DNA of 64,000 bases from Diacronema lutheri (Eukaryota; Haptophyta; Pavlovophyceae; Pavlovales; Pavlovaceae), in contig JAGTXO010000056.1 in assembly GCA_019448385.1 (NCBI GenBank), positions 62,001-126,000 of the forward strand, given 5' to 3'. Below the pieces are notes generated by a model. That model was given only the letters and a program-made list of their open reading frames with translations. It did not search any database and was not told where the DNA came from. A program made the translations under genes and the position numbers. Numbering within the stretch: position 1 is the first letter of the stretch; each line of letters opens with the position of its first letter. Shown piece by piece: positions 49,101-59,072 of the stretch.

Positions 49101-51326
49101 CGCTCGAAGGACACGCGCCACGGCGCGCCCGGCGCGCGCAGGTCGGCATGCGGCTTGCAGACCGTGACGGGCACGACAAACAGTGCGCCGGCGCCGGGGG
49201 GCGCCGCCTCGTCGTGCGCGACGATCTCGGCGTAGTGCGCGCCGGCGGGCAGGTCCTTGAGGCTCGCCTTGAGCTGGAACGACTTGCCGCCGTGCGACAG
49301 GGCGAGGCGGCGCGCGCATCCGAGCCACGGCGCCGACGGCGTGAGGCGCACAGAAAGGTCGAGGGCGACCTTGGCGGCGGCCGGCGCGGCGCGCGGCAGC
49401 TCGGGCCGCACGTCGACGTCCACGACGGCCTCGGCGCCGGCGGTGTGCTGCGGCTCGCGCAGGTAGACGCCGCGCCCTCCGCCATTGAGCGAGTGGGCAA
49501 AGTGCGACGCGGGCTGCCCGCTGCTCGAGCCCGCGCCGTGGACCGTTGCCCTCACGCGGAAGCGCACGTACGCGGGCGCGTAGCCGGCGTGCTCGCGCAG
49601 CCACGCGTCGGCCGCCTGCACCTGCAACAGACCGCGGCCGAGCGCCCATCGGTCGGTGCCGCCGTCCGTCGTGTTGGGCACGTGCGCCGCCGTCACCTCG
49701 AGCGCGCGCCGGACGAGGGTCGGGTTGGCCGTGCCGCCGCGCGCCTTGAGCGACGAGAGGAGAAGCGCGATGCCGCCCGTCGCGTTCGGCGCGGCCATGC
49801 TCGTGCCGTTCATCAGCTGCCGGCCCTGCAGCGTCCACGTGGGCACGGGCGCGATCGCGCCACCGGGCGCGGAGATGGCCACATTGAGCGCACCGTCAGC
49901 CGTCGGGCCTCGGCTGCTCCACGTGTATTGAATGTCGGGCAGCGCCGCGCGCAGCGAATAAAGCGGCACCATCATCCGCGCCGAGACGAGCGCGCCGACG
50001 GCGATCGGCGCGTCCGCTGTGCCGGGCGCGCCGCCCGTCGTGAGCGCCGGCCCATTGTTGCCCGCCGACGTGACGAAGATGAGACCGTACTCGTGCACGG
50101 CGCGCTCGGCCATCGCCGCGAAGCGGCCGGTATCGTCGACGCTCGCGAACTCGCCGTAGCTCAAGTTGATCACGTCGCAGCCGCGCTCGATGGCCGCGCC
50201 GAGCGCGCGCACGAGCGCGGCGCCCGTCTCCATCGAGCCGAGCCTACGAGACGCCGGCCGCCGGCCGCCACCCCGCCGCGGAGCGCGCGGCGCGTGAGGG
50301 GTGAGGCGATGCGGCGATGCGCGGCCGCCGTGGCGCGCGCGCGGCCGCGCGGCGCGCCTCCGCCTCACCCCTCGCGCGCACGCGCGCGCGCGCGCCGCAC
50401 CGCGTGTCGCCGACCTTGAGGCCGACGATCTGGCAGCCGGGCGCAATGCCGTTCAACTCTGGCCGGTCGGGAAAGTGCGCACCGATGATACCCGCCACGT
50501 GCGTGCCGTGCGCGCCCGCGTCGACGGACAGCACGACGCGCGCGCCGTCCGCGAGCACGTCGACGGCAAAGTTGAGGTTCGAGTCAGCGTCGAGCGTGCC
50601 GTACTCGTGGCCGATGCGGTACGGCTCGAGCAGCGCGCACACGCCCAGCTCGCCCGCCTCCGACGTGTCCACGCACACGTGCCAACGTCCGGCCGCGTCG
50701 GCGAACGCGAGCACGTCGTACACCGGGCCCAAGTCGGCGAACGCGCCGTCGGCCTTCTCCAGCGCGGCGACGCGCGCCTTGAGCTCCTTGTGGCGCAAGC
50801 GGCCGCGCGCGGCGATCAGCGCAGCGTCGTCGCTGGCGCCCTCCTCGCCCGCGTCGGCGCCGCCCACGCTCGTGCCGCCGCCGCCGCCCACCGCAAGCTC
50901 CGCCTGCGCGCGCGCGAGCGCGCCGCGCTGCGCACGCGCGAAGCGCGCCTTGCGCTCGGCGCGCACGCGCGCGGTGACGCCGCGCGGTAAGAGCTGGAAT
51001 GCTTGCTTGACGCCGAGGTGGTAGCGGCCGTCGGCCGCGGGCGGCCACTCGGCGGGCAGCCGGAGCGGCCGGCCGGTCAGCCCGGCGAGCGCGCCGTCCG
51101 CGCTCGGCCGCGCGACGTGCGACGTGTCAACGTCGCCCGAGCCAGTGCAGTCGACGAGGTCGACGATCTTGCGCCGCCCGTCGGTCGTGGTCTGCAGGCC
51201 TGCCGCGCCGGGGTCGACACCCGTGTCGAGCACGCCGACGAGCACGCCGCGCCCGTCGAGCTCAGGATGCGCGCGCACGAACGCTGCCGCTTGGATCTCC
51301 TCCTTAGGCAGCTCAGCTGACCGCAT
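46171..51326 (-). CDS. TPP2: Tripeptidyl-peptidase II (giant subtilisin-type serine protease)
   Basis: Eight exons: 51326-50401, 50243-48350, 48164-48055, 47962-47653, 47528-46904, 46805-46725, 46569-46171, with introns 92-185 nt; about 1447 aa, near the family's ~1250-1400. (The second exon contains the frame change noted below.) Signature: Asp34 in GVLVGVLDTGVDPGA, KIVDLVDCTGSGDVD, GAHGTHVAGIIG, VGDTRLGSMETG across the first join, and GTSMAAPNATGG with the catalytic Ser. The MHAVQLLAQRAV, ELVLSYR and YESSYEAQLCALFD blocks mark the TPP2-specific C-terminal part. Cytosolic; trims tripeptides downstream of the proteasome as a spindle-shaped complex. Frames differ before and after a (GC)12 run at 48999-49022: no intron fits, so either one indel is a sequence error or the copy is frameshifted. 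Confidence 0.85.
48999..49022. repeat. (GC)12 dinucleotide run at a frame change in TPP2
   Basis: Upstream frame gives GATWATARLR..., downstream frame gives ...RIFEMHAVQL; the conserved TPP2 sequence is continuous across the run. One base too many, or two too few, would explain it. Confidence 0.8.
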
Positions 51327-51525
51327 CGCGCCCGCGCGAGCCGACGTTGCACGCGTGCTCACGCCGACGTCCGGCGTCGAGGGAAGCGCACTCAAGCCGC
51401 CCCTTCTTTTTAAAATGAAAACGCGGTCCGGCTCTTTTGGATATTTTAAAAGACGCGATCCGGGTCCTCGTCCGTTTTTGAGGCGACGGTTTGTCAGTTG
51501 TCGCGCGAGACTTCAAACACCAGCA
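51327..51525. promoter_or_regulatory. Bidirectional promoter of TPP2 and beta-tubulin
   Basis: 199 bp with two AT elements, TTTTTAAAA (51407-51415) and TTTTAAAA (51444-51451), plus a duplicated GCGGTCCGG/GCGATCCGG flank (51423 and 51456). The two elements may each serve one direction. Confidence 0.5.
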
Positions 51526-53017
51526 ATGCGGTGAGCATTCTCGCGCGAAGGGGGCACGCGAGCGCGGCTGCGTGGGGCGTGCAGGCCGTCGCGGCCCGCG
51601 CGCTTGGCCGCCGACGTGCACCGCCGCTCAAACGTCGTTCGCCGCTCTCTGCCGCCCCCCGCCCGCCGCGCGCGCGCGCGCCACGCGCAGTGAGATCGTC
51701 CACATCCAGGGTGGCCAGTGCGGCAACCAGATTGGTGCCAAGTTTTGGGAGGTGATCTCTGACGAGCACGGCGTCGACCCGACGGGCACCTATCATGGCG
51801 ACTCCGACCTCCAGCTCGAGCGCATTAACGTCTACTTCAACGAGGCGACGGGCGGCCGCTACGTGCCGCGCGCGATCCTGATGGACCTCGAACCAGGCAC
51901 GATGGACTCGGTGCGCTCCGGCCCGTTCGGCCAGATCTTCCGGCCGGACAACTTTGTGTTCGGCCAGTCGGGCGCTGGCAACAACTGGGCCAAGGGCCAC
52001 TACACCGAAGGCGCTGAGCTGATCGACGCCGTGCTCGACGTCGTGCGCAAGGAGGCCGAGTCGTGCGACTGCCTGCAGGGCTTCCAGATCACGCACTCGA
52101 TGGGCGGCGGCACGGGCTCGGGCATGGGCACGCTGCTCATCTCCAAGATCCGCGAGGAGTATCCCGACCGCATCATGGCCACCTACTCAGTCTTCCCGTC
52201 GCCAAAGGTGTCAGACACGGTCGTCGAGCCGTACAACGCGACGCTCTCCGTGCACCAGCTCGTCGAGAACTCGGACGAGTGCTTCCTGCTCGATAACGAG
52301 GCGCTGTACGACATCTGCTTCCGCACGCTCAAGCTGACCACGCCCACCTTTGGTGACCTCAACCACCTCGTCGCCGCCGTCATGTCGGGCGCGACGTGCT
52401 GCCTCCGCTTCCCGGGCCAGCTCAACTCGGACCTGCGCAAGATGGGCGTCAACCTCGTGCCCTTCCCGCGCCTGCACTTCTTCATGATCGGCTTCTCGCC
52501 GCTCACCAGCCGCGGCTCGCAGCAGTACCGCGCGCTCACCGTGCCGGAGCTCACGCAGCAGATGTTCGACGCCAAGAACATGATGGCCGCCGCCGACCCG
52601 CGGCACGGCCGCTACCTCACGGCGGCGGCGCTCTTCCGCGGCCGCATGTCGACCAAGGAGGTGGACGAGCAGATGCTCAACGTGCAGAACAAGAACAGCT
52701 CGTACTTCGTCGAGTGGATCCCGAACAACATCAAGTCGTCGATCTGCGACATCCCGCCAAAGGGCCTCAAGATGGCCGTCGCCTTTGTCGGCAACTCGAC
52801 GTGCATGCAGGAGGTGATGAAGCGCATCTCCGAGCAGTTCACCGCCATGTTCCGCCGCAAGGCCTTCCTGCACTGGTACACGGGCGAGGGGATGGACGAG
52901 ATGGAGTTCACCGAGGCCGAATCCAACCTCAACGACCTCGTCTCCGAGTACCAGCAGTACCAGGATGCGTCGGCCGAGGAGGAGGGCGAGCTTGAGGAGG
53001 AGGGCGAGGAGTACTAG
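51526..53017 (+). CDS. Beta-tubulin
   Basis: Exon 1 is only 5 nt, 51526-51530 (ATG CG). Intron 51531-51690 (GTGAGC...GCGCAG, 160 nt, phase 2). Exon 2 51691-53017. The join restores [17 protein letters not shown]; total 443 aa. The autoregulatory MREI start, GGGTGSGMG nucleotide loop, [15 protein letters not shown] and an acidic tail ending EEEGEEY are all present. Near-universal conservation makes the call certain. Carries the glutamate-rich tail that TTLL enzymes modify. Head-to-head with TPP2. Confidence 0.98.
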
Positions 53018-53647
53018 GCGCCTCAGGATGCGCCGGCACCCGCGGCACGACGTCTGCGCCCCGCGCCTCACCCGCGGCGCTGGCCGCCAGCAGTTTCCGT
53101 GCCCGTGCGCCCCGCAAGCACAACGCGACGTGTGGGTTTTCGACACTCGCCCATGAGTGTCACGTACAGTTGTGGGTCTCGGTCCCCTCTCCCCAAACCC
53201 CAGTGTTCGATGACCGCACTCGCCTTCACATCGTCGTCGACCGTGCAATTGCATGCCCAGCATCTGCCGAGCTGCGATCAGCCTGCCGAGGTGCCACCGA
53301 AGCGCCTCGCGCTGAGGCCGCCGTCGCGCAGCACTCTCGTGGTTGTCGAATGCAAATGGAATGCGCGCGGCGACCACAACATCGCTCTTTCCACCGCCTC
53401 TGGGCAGCCGCGAGGGGCGGCGTGATGCCGATGCGCGTGCGCCAAAAGGCCCCCCGCAGTTCGCGCCGCGAAATATGATTATCGCGTGCGGCCAGGCTCG
53501 CGGGCTTTGCCATGCGCGAACGCGTCCTAGACGCCGGGCGCGCGCCAGCTCGATGCCTGCCTGCGCACGCGCACCCGGCGCGCGCCGCGCGCAAGAGCGG
53601 CTCGCACAATGGGCGATGCGCGTGGACGGAGAGCAGCGTGCACGCGG
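53018..53647. other. Intergenic region after beta-tubulin
   Basis: 630 bp between the tubulin stop and a convergent small acidic gene. I see no conserved coding motif, tRNA fold or repeat. Part must be 3' UTR. Confidence 0.5.
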
Positions 53648-53950
53648 CTACTCGTCATCGCCATCATCGCCCTTGGCATCCTCCTCGTCGTCCTCCTCCT
53701 CGTCGTCCTCCTCGCCCTCCTCAAAGTCATCCTCCTCGCCCTCCACGTCCTCTTCGTCAAAGCCGATGATGCCCTGTAGAAACTGCACGTGCATGCGCGT
53801 CATGCGAGGCGCGATCTCCTCGAGGTAGGTGTATTGGTCGTCCTCGCTCAACTTGTCGAACTCCTCAGCCCACTTGCTCGCCCTCGCGCCCACTTTGTCC
53901 CTCTCGTCGTCCTCCTTCTTGCGCTTCTGCTTGTTGTTGTCGGCCGACAT
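53648..53950 (-). CDS. Small highly acidic protein, unknown
   Basis: Single exon, 100 aa from MSADNNKQKRKKEDDERDKV. A basic head is followed by a conserved-looking helical block (KWAEEFDKLSEDDQYTYLEE; IAPRMTRMHVQFLQGIIGFD), then 40 residues of almost only Asp/Glu. The pattern of basic head, helix and acidic tail suits a histone or basic-protein chaperone, but I do not recognise the family. The frame continues upstream with Gly from the C39 tract; the first sensible ATG was taken. Confidence 0.6.
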   Translation of the reverse strand: MSADNNKQKRKKEDDERDKVGARASKWAEEFDKLSEDDQYTYLEEIAPRMTRMHVQFLQGIIGFDEEDVEGEEDDFEEGEEDDEEEDDEEDAKGDDGDDE

Positions 53951-54092
53951 CCTGCCCGCGATCGGCCCTTCGCCACACGCGAAATTTTCTTCCGTCTTGT
54001 GCGAATCTTTCGACAACCCGTGGCGGCCCGCCACGCCGTCGGCCGTCCTCGGGGCGGAGCACGCACAGCCCCAAGCGCCCCGCCGGCCCTCC

Positions 54093-54093
<1 letters not shown>

Positions 54094-54132
<39 letters not shown>
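54094..54132 (+). repeat. Run of 39 C
   Basis: Lies between the small acidic gene and the next minus-strand gene, in 5' or 3' flank; on that strand it reads G39. Confidence 0.9.
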
Positions 54133-54135
<3 letters not shown>

Positions 54136-54223
54136 CCCATCCCCCCCACCCACCCCTACCTCTCACTCCTTGCTCGCCACTCCCGGGTCCGCACTTTTGC
54201 CTCCGCTCGTGCGCCGGGCCGCG

Positions 54224-54691
54224 TCACCTCAGCACGTCGCCCCACTGGCTGAGAAAATTGCGCGCCTCGTCGGCCTGCTGCGCGCGGTTCTGCCCGATCT
54301 CCGACCACGCGTCCGCGGCCGACGCGCACGCCCTCGCGCCACCCGAGGACGCGAGGTAGCCGTCCCGCCGCGCGCACGCGCCCGCCGCGGCTGCGACGGC
54401 TGCCTGCCGGCGCGCATGCTCGCGCTCGACGAGCTCTCGCGTAAGCATGGCATCGATTGGCTGCCCGCTGCGCGTGCCGGCCGTGACGGGCAGCCGCGCG
54501 CCGCCCGCGCCGCACGTTTGCGCGCCGCCTCGCCCGCCACCCGACGCGTGCCGTGGCGGCTCGAGCGCCGCCGTGCTCAACACGGCCTCCGCCGCCTTGA
54601 TCTCGAGGTAGCGCCTGTGCTCCTCGTCGTCCTCCTCGTCGACCATCGCGTTGCGTCGGAAGCCCTCGGACTCAGCAATCGCCCAGTTCAT
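54224..54691 (-). CDS. Small hypothetical protein
   Basis: Single exon, 155 aa from MNWAIAESEGFRRNAMVDEE. It has an acidic helical N-terminus (DDEEHRRYLEIKAAEAVLST), a Gly/Ala middle, a short helix (DAMLTRELVEREHARRQAAV) and an end reading ARNFLSQWGDVLR. No family recognised. Divergent from a four-helix membrane protein gene, 59 bp between starts. The reading is supported mainly by the clean ATG and the position; moderate confidence. Confidence 0.5.
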   Translation of the reverse strand: MNWAIAESEGFRRNAMVDEEDDEEHRRYLEIKAAEAVLSTAALEPPRHASGGGRGGAQTCGAGGARLPVTAGTRSGQPIDAMLTRELVEREHARRQAAVAAAAGACARRDGYLASSGGARACASAADAWSEIGQNRAQQADEARNFLSQWGDVLR

Positions 54692-54750
54692 CGCGCCCGT
54701 CAACCACGATGGCTGCCGGAAATTTGTCGGAAGAGCGCTCTTGTGGATGA

Positions 54751-57038
54751 ATGGCTGCGCTCTTGTGCAACGCCGTGGCGGTGCCATGCCAGCTGTGCGC
54801 CGAGTGCATGGAGGAGACGCTTCGCGGCTGCAGCAAGTGCATGAGCGGCGTGTGCCAGCCGCTCGCAGAATTTGTGTGCAAGCCAGAGTGCGCGCGCGCA
54901 CAATCCGCCGCGCCCGCTCGCCCCGGCCGTCGCGCCCGCACGCCCCTTTACAAGGCGTTGCACCTCGGCTCGCCTCGTCGCACGCTGCGCGGCAGGTACC
55001 CATTTTCGCTGTGCTTTCTCGTGACGATCCTCGCGACTGCGCTGCCAAGCGGCGCCGCGCTGCTCGTCGTGATCGGCACGTCGGGCGGCCACGCGTCGCG
55101 CGAGTGCACGCAGTCCAACCTGCCATTCCGCACGCTCGTGCACATCCCGATCTTCGCCGGTCATTTCCTCTTCGCGTGGTACCTCAACAGTTCTTTTGTG
55201 ACGGTTGAGCGCGGCGCGGCGGTCGTGTCGCGATGCTACAACATGTTTCTGTGCGAACGCGCGCCGTGCGCGCGCGCTGGCTGTGGCCAACCGGGCACGC
55301 GCCGACGCCATTGCCCGTCCGCTTGCCTTTCCTTCCGATCCTCTCCGCGTCTCCGTGTTCCCAACCACCGCAGTTACGATCAGTACGTGCTATTTTACCT
55401 GCTGCTCCTCGCCTTTGACCTCTATTGGATCGCGGCCACGGAGCACGCCCTCGACGTTGCCGTCTTTGAGGGCTGCTGCTCGCTCCGCGCCAGCCTCTGC
55501 CAGGTGGCGCAGGCGTGCTCCGTGCTGCAGGTGCGCGTCGCGCGAGCCGGGCCCCTCGCAGCCTTTGAAGGCGGGGCCCACGCCTGCACGGCCATAGCCC
55601 GCCGGCGCGGGGCACGATCGCGGGATATGGCCGGCGGGCGGGCGGGCGCGTGCAGCTGCGCGCCAGCGCCCTGCACGCCCCCCGCGCCCTGCACGCCCCC
55701 CGCGCCCTGCACGCCCCCCGCGCCCTGCACGCCCCCCGCGACCTGCGCGCCCCCCGCGCCCTGCACGCCCCCCGCGCCCTGCACGCCCCCCGCGCCCTGC
55801 ACGCCCCCCGCGCCCTGCACGCCCCCCGCGCCCTGCACGCCCCCCGCGCCCTGCACGCCCCCCGCGCCCTGCACGCCCCCCGCGCCCTGCACGCCCCCCG
55901 CGCCCTGCACGCCCCCCGCGCCCTGCACGCCCCCCGCGCCCTGCACGCCCCCCGCGCCCTGCACGCCCCCCGCGCCCTGCACGCCCCCCGCGCCCTGCAC
56001 GCCCCCCGCGCCCTGCACGCCCCCCGCGCCCTGCACGCCCCCCGCGCCCTGCACGCCCCCCGCGCCCTGCACGCCCCCCGCGCCCTGCACGCCCCCCGCT
56101 CGCGCGCGCCCTTTGCGCAGCTCGCGCATCCGGCGCGCGCTCGATTTCCCAATTAGGCGCCACGAGCACCGCGCAGCTCGCGGCACTGGCGCGCGCACGC
56201 AACCGATCCCACGCCCGCGGGCGCCACAAACTGCTCCCGGCTGCGGCAACCAATTTGTTTGCAGACCCTTTTCCTCATGCTCGCGCCGATGGCCCTAGCG
56301 ATCTCGCTGCTCAACGAGTGCTGCCTCGCCGAGCAGCAGCGCAAGGACCGTACGACGCTTTCTGCGCGCACGCGCGCACCAGCCGGCCGGCGCGGCAGCG
56401 CGAGCATCTTCGTCGACGCCACGGGCCTCGCGAGCCTCGCCTCCTCGGCGCGCGTTCTCATCGGCGCGCTGCCGTGCGTCGGGTGGCTACTGCGGCCGAA
56501 CTCGCCGCTCGCCGGCGCTGGGGACAGCGTCGGCGCCAACTACGCCGCGCAACCAGCCACCGCGCAGCGCGCCGGCGGCGCTCCAGTGGCCGTCGCGCCG
56601 CGTGCCGGTGCCATCGTGCGGGATCCGCCGGCTGCCGTCGCACCGCCTGCCGCGGGTGGCACGAGCGGCGCGGCGCATTGCGCGCACGGACGATGGCGTG
56701 CAGAGGAGGGAAATAAGCCGCAACGGCAGGCTGCCGATGATGGCGCCTTCGAGCCGTCCGCGCCGCCGCCGGCCTACACGGCGCAGGCCGCTTCGAGCTG
56801 TGCTCCGCAGCCGCAGCCGCAGCCGCAGCGCACGGGCGCGGACGGCGCGCCGGCGGGCGCAGGCGACGAAGAGTCGACCGCGGCCCTCGTCGGCAAGCTC
56901 GCGACCAGGGCCGCGAAAGGCATTGCGGCCGGTGCCGCAGTTGGCTTGTCGGTGGCGGCGAGCGCGGTGAGCAGCGCCGTCGCAGCACGCGCGCCGCCGG
57001 CCGCCGGCGCAGTCGGCACGACGGGCGGAGGCTCGTGA
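54751..57038 (+). CDS. Four-helix membrane protein with Cys-rich N-terminus
   Basis: Exon 1 54751-~55200, exon 2 ~55374/55384-55530, exon 3 56265-57038. The last intron is firm (CTGCAG/GTGCGC...TTTGCAG, phase 0, 734 nt); the first junction is unresolved. N-terminus: [20 protein letters not shown] with CXXC pairs that could bind metal. Four hydrophobic helices: [58 protein letters not shown] and [21 protein letters not shown] cytosolic-type Ala/Pro tail holds a PPxY-like PPPAYT and ends in a Ser/Ala helix. No family recognised. The big intron is mostly an 18-bp repeat. Confidence 0.6.
55668..56099 (+). repeat. 18-bp tandem repeat, 24 copies
   Basis: The unit CCCTGCACGCCCCCCGCG is perfect in nearly every copy; one copy near 55740 has two changes. 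It fills the third-exon-proximal intron of the four-helix protein gene. All six frames through it are open because of base composition, which gives misleading HAPRAL- or APCTPP-repeat proteins. Confidence 0.95.
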
Positions 57039-57179
57039 CTCTGAGTCGTGACTCGTGACTCGGGCCGCAAGTGTACCGGCGCCTTTTTAAAACATGGGAA
57101 ACTCCGTTCCGACCAGTAAAATTCCGACGGGCGGCGAAACATAAGCCGTGCGCTGAACGCACTCTCCGGAGCGCCGTCC

Positions 57180-58967
57180 ATGCGACGAGAGCACGGACAT
57201 GGACGTACACCATGGGTCGTGGCGCTGATCGCCGGCATATCGGCAGCGACCACACGCGCGGACGGCGACTGCGCGTGCTTTTCTCTCTGCCATCCGGAGG
57301 AGGTGCGCGCCTTCCTCATCCGGCTGCCGCGCGTCGAGTCCGAGTCCAGCCCGTGGTACGCGTACTTGACGGCCGTGTACAACACCGACCGCGTGCCGCT
57401 GCCGGTGGACCTGCGATCGTTTGGCGCGTTCCAGCTGCCGCTGAACGCAAGGCAATACGGGCAGCTGCACATCCCGTGGGCCAGGCGGCAGTGCGGCGGC
57501 CCGCAGGGCCGGTCGATGGCGCCGCCGTGCGCACGCTCCGAGTGCGAGCGCTGGCTCAACCTGACCGCGGCGCGCGAGGAGGAGGCGGCGAGTTGGGAAG
57601 CGACGCCACTATACAAGGAGCACACCTTGCACGGCAAATTCTATTCGTGGGCCGATGGCTCGCTGCCGACCGCTGCGTTCTCCATGGCGCCCATGCCCGT
57701 GCAACATGCCGAGCGGCTCGGCGCAGCTGACGGCGACAGCCGCGCGCTCGGTGACCGTCAGCATGTGATGGTGCGCGTGCGCTTGCAAGGCGACATCAAT
57801 CCAAGGTTTCACCGCGCTGGCCTCGAACCTTACAACCTCTACATTTGGCCCGAGGACAGCCGCCTGCGCGCGCCGCGCGAGGGGAGCTGGGCCGAGGTCA
57901 CGAGGACGTTATACAACTGGAACCCCGAGGGCGTGCTATACGGTTGCTTCTTCACGCAGCTGATGGAGCCGTTTCCGCGTGGCTCTGGCGTGTTTGTGCG
58001 CAAGGGCAAGTCGCTTTTCACCGCAACCAAGGCCGCGGCGATCAGCTGGGCCGCCGAGCTTGGCACAAAGAATGTCGCCCCTGCGCCATCGCCGCCACGC
58101 GCTCTCGCGTCGGAGGCCGCTTGGGCGGCGCACGCTGCCAAGGTCTGGGCATCCAGGGCCGCAGCCATCGCCAACATGTCAGACTGCCCATCAACGCGCA
58201 GGCCTCGTCCATCGGCTGCCGGCATGAACGGCAGTGGCATGGCGCGCGCACGCGCCGAGGGCGAGCGCGGCTGTGTCCAAAAGCAGCCAGTGGAACCGGC
58301 GGACGCAGCCGGCTGGGCTGCTGCGGCCGCAGCGGCTGCGGCGGCTGAGCTCGCGCGCCGCGGCAGCAGCACGGCTGGGCGTGCAGCCGACGCTGACGCC
58401 GCTGCTGCTGGCGCAGAGCGCGCGCGTGCCGCGGCAGATGCGACTGCCGCGGCGGAAGCAGCGCGCACAGCAAAGTCGTTCGCGCGCCCAGCGTCCGCGC
58501 GCCTCGTGCGACGCAGCCGCGTCGCACCCGGCCAGCGCAACCACTGCGCGCCGTGGCGCAAGGCGCCGCATGACCTGGCGTCGCTGGCGTCGGCCGCGCT
58601 GCCTGGCGGACGCGCGACGTCGCTGCTCTGGTTCAAGCATTTGGACGACGTGATGCTCGCGGGCTGCGCGCGCCAGATGGGATTCGACACGGTCGAAGTG
58701 GGCACGACGCCGTGGTACCGGCCCGAGCTGGTCATCGCCGGACCCGAGTGCACATGGCCAGGCCAGCCGAGCCCTCCGGGCGAATGCGGCGCGCCCGAGA
58801 CGCCGTTGCGCACCGGTTGGCACGCCGAGCGGCCGTGCGCGTGCACGCCGGGCGATCGGCAAGCGTGCGCGGGCAGCGGGCGGCGCGAGGCGCGCGAGCT
58901 GCTCAACTGCGGGGTCGCGCCGCTTTGCCAGGTACGCAACGTGTCGATGACACGAAACGACTCGTAG
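57180..58967 (+). CDS. Secreted Cys-containing protein, unknown
   Basis: Single exon, 595 aa. Signal peptide MRREHGHGRTPWVVALIAGI...TTRA, then DGDCACFSLCHPEEVRAFLI. The folded part (~30-300) has conserved-looking aromatic blocks (WYAYLTAVYNTDRVPLPVDL; PYNLYIWPEDSRLRAPREGS; YNWNPEGVLYGCFFTQLMEP). An Ala-rich spacer (~370-440) is followed by a second Cys-rich part (LWFKHLDDVMLAGCARQMGF; PECTWPGQPSPPGECGAPE). No family recognised. TTTTTAAAA (57084-57092) lies 87 bp upstream. Codon use matches neighbours. Confidence 0.6.
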   Translation: MRREHGHGRTPWVVALIAGISAATTRADGDCACFSLCHPEEVRAFLIRLPRVESESSPWYAYLTAVYNTDRVPLPVDLRSFGAFQLPLNARQYGQLHIPWARRQCGGPQGRSMAPPCARSECERWLNLTAAREEEAASWEATPLYKEHTLHGKFYSWADGSLPTAAFSMAPMPVQHAERLGAADGDSRALGDRQHVMVRVRLQGDINPRFHRAGLEPYNLYIWPEDSRLRAPREGSWAEVTRTLYNWNPEGVLYGCFFTQLMEPFPRGSGVFVRKGKSLFTATKAAAISWAAELGTKNVAPAPSPPRALASEAAWAAHAAKVWASRAAAIANMSDCPSTRRPRPSAAGMNGSGMARARAEGERGCVQKQPVEPADAAGWAAAAAAAAAAELARRGSSTAGRAADADAAAAGAERARAAADATAAAEAARTAKSFARPASARLVRRSRVAPGQRNHCAPWRKAPHDLASLASAALPGGRATSLLWFKHLDDVMLAGCARQMGFDTVEVGTTPWYRPELVIAGPECTWPGQPSPPGECGAPETPLRTGWHAERPCACTPGDRQACAGSGRREARELLNCGVAPLCQVRNVSMTRNDS

Positions 58968-59072
58968 GCCTCGTGCAGTCACGGGAAACTCTACGAGAAG
59001 GTGGCAACACTTTTGCCCACTTTTTGGGGTTTTTTTTGGGCGGTGCCGGCGCAGGGCACAGGCATCCGGCCG

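Noticed and set aside
47390-50446. Several long plus-strand frames opposite TPP2
   Set aside because: Shadow frames; minus strand has the subtilisin catalytic motifs and phase-consistent introns.
55390-56253. Gly/Arg or HAPRAL repeat proteins
   Set aside because: Frames through the 18-bp intronic array, open only by composition.
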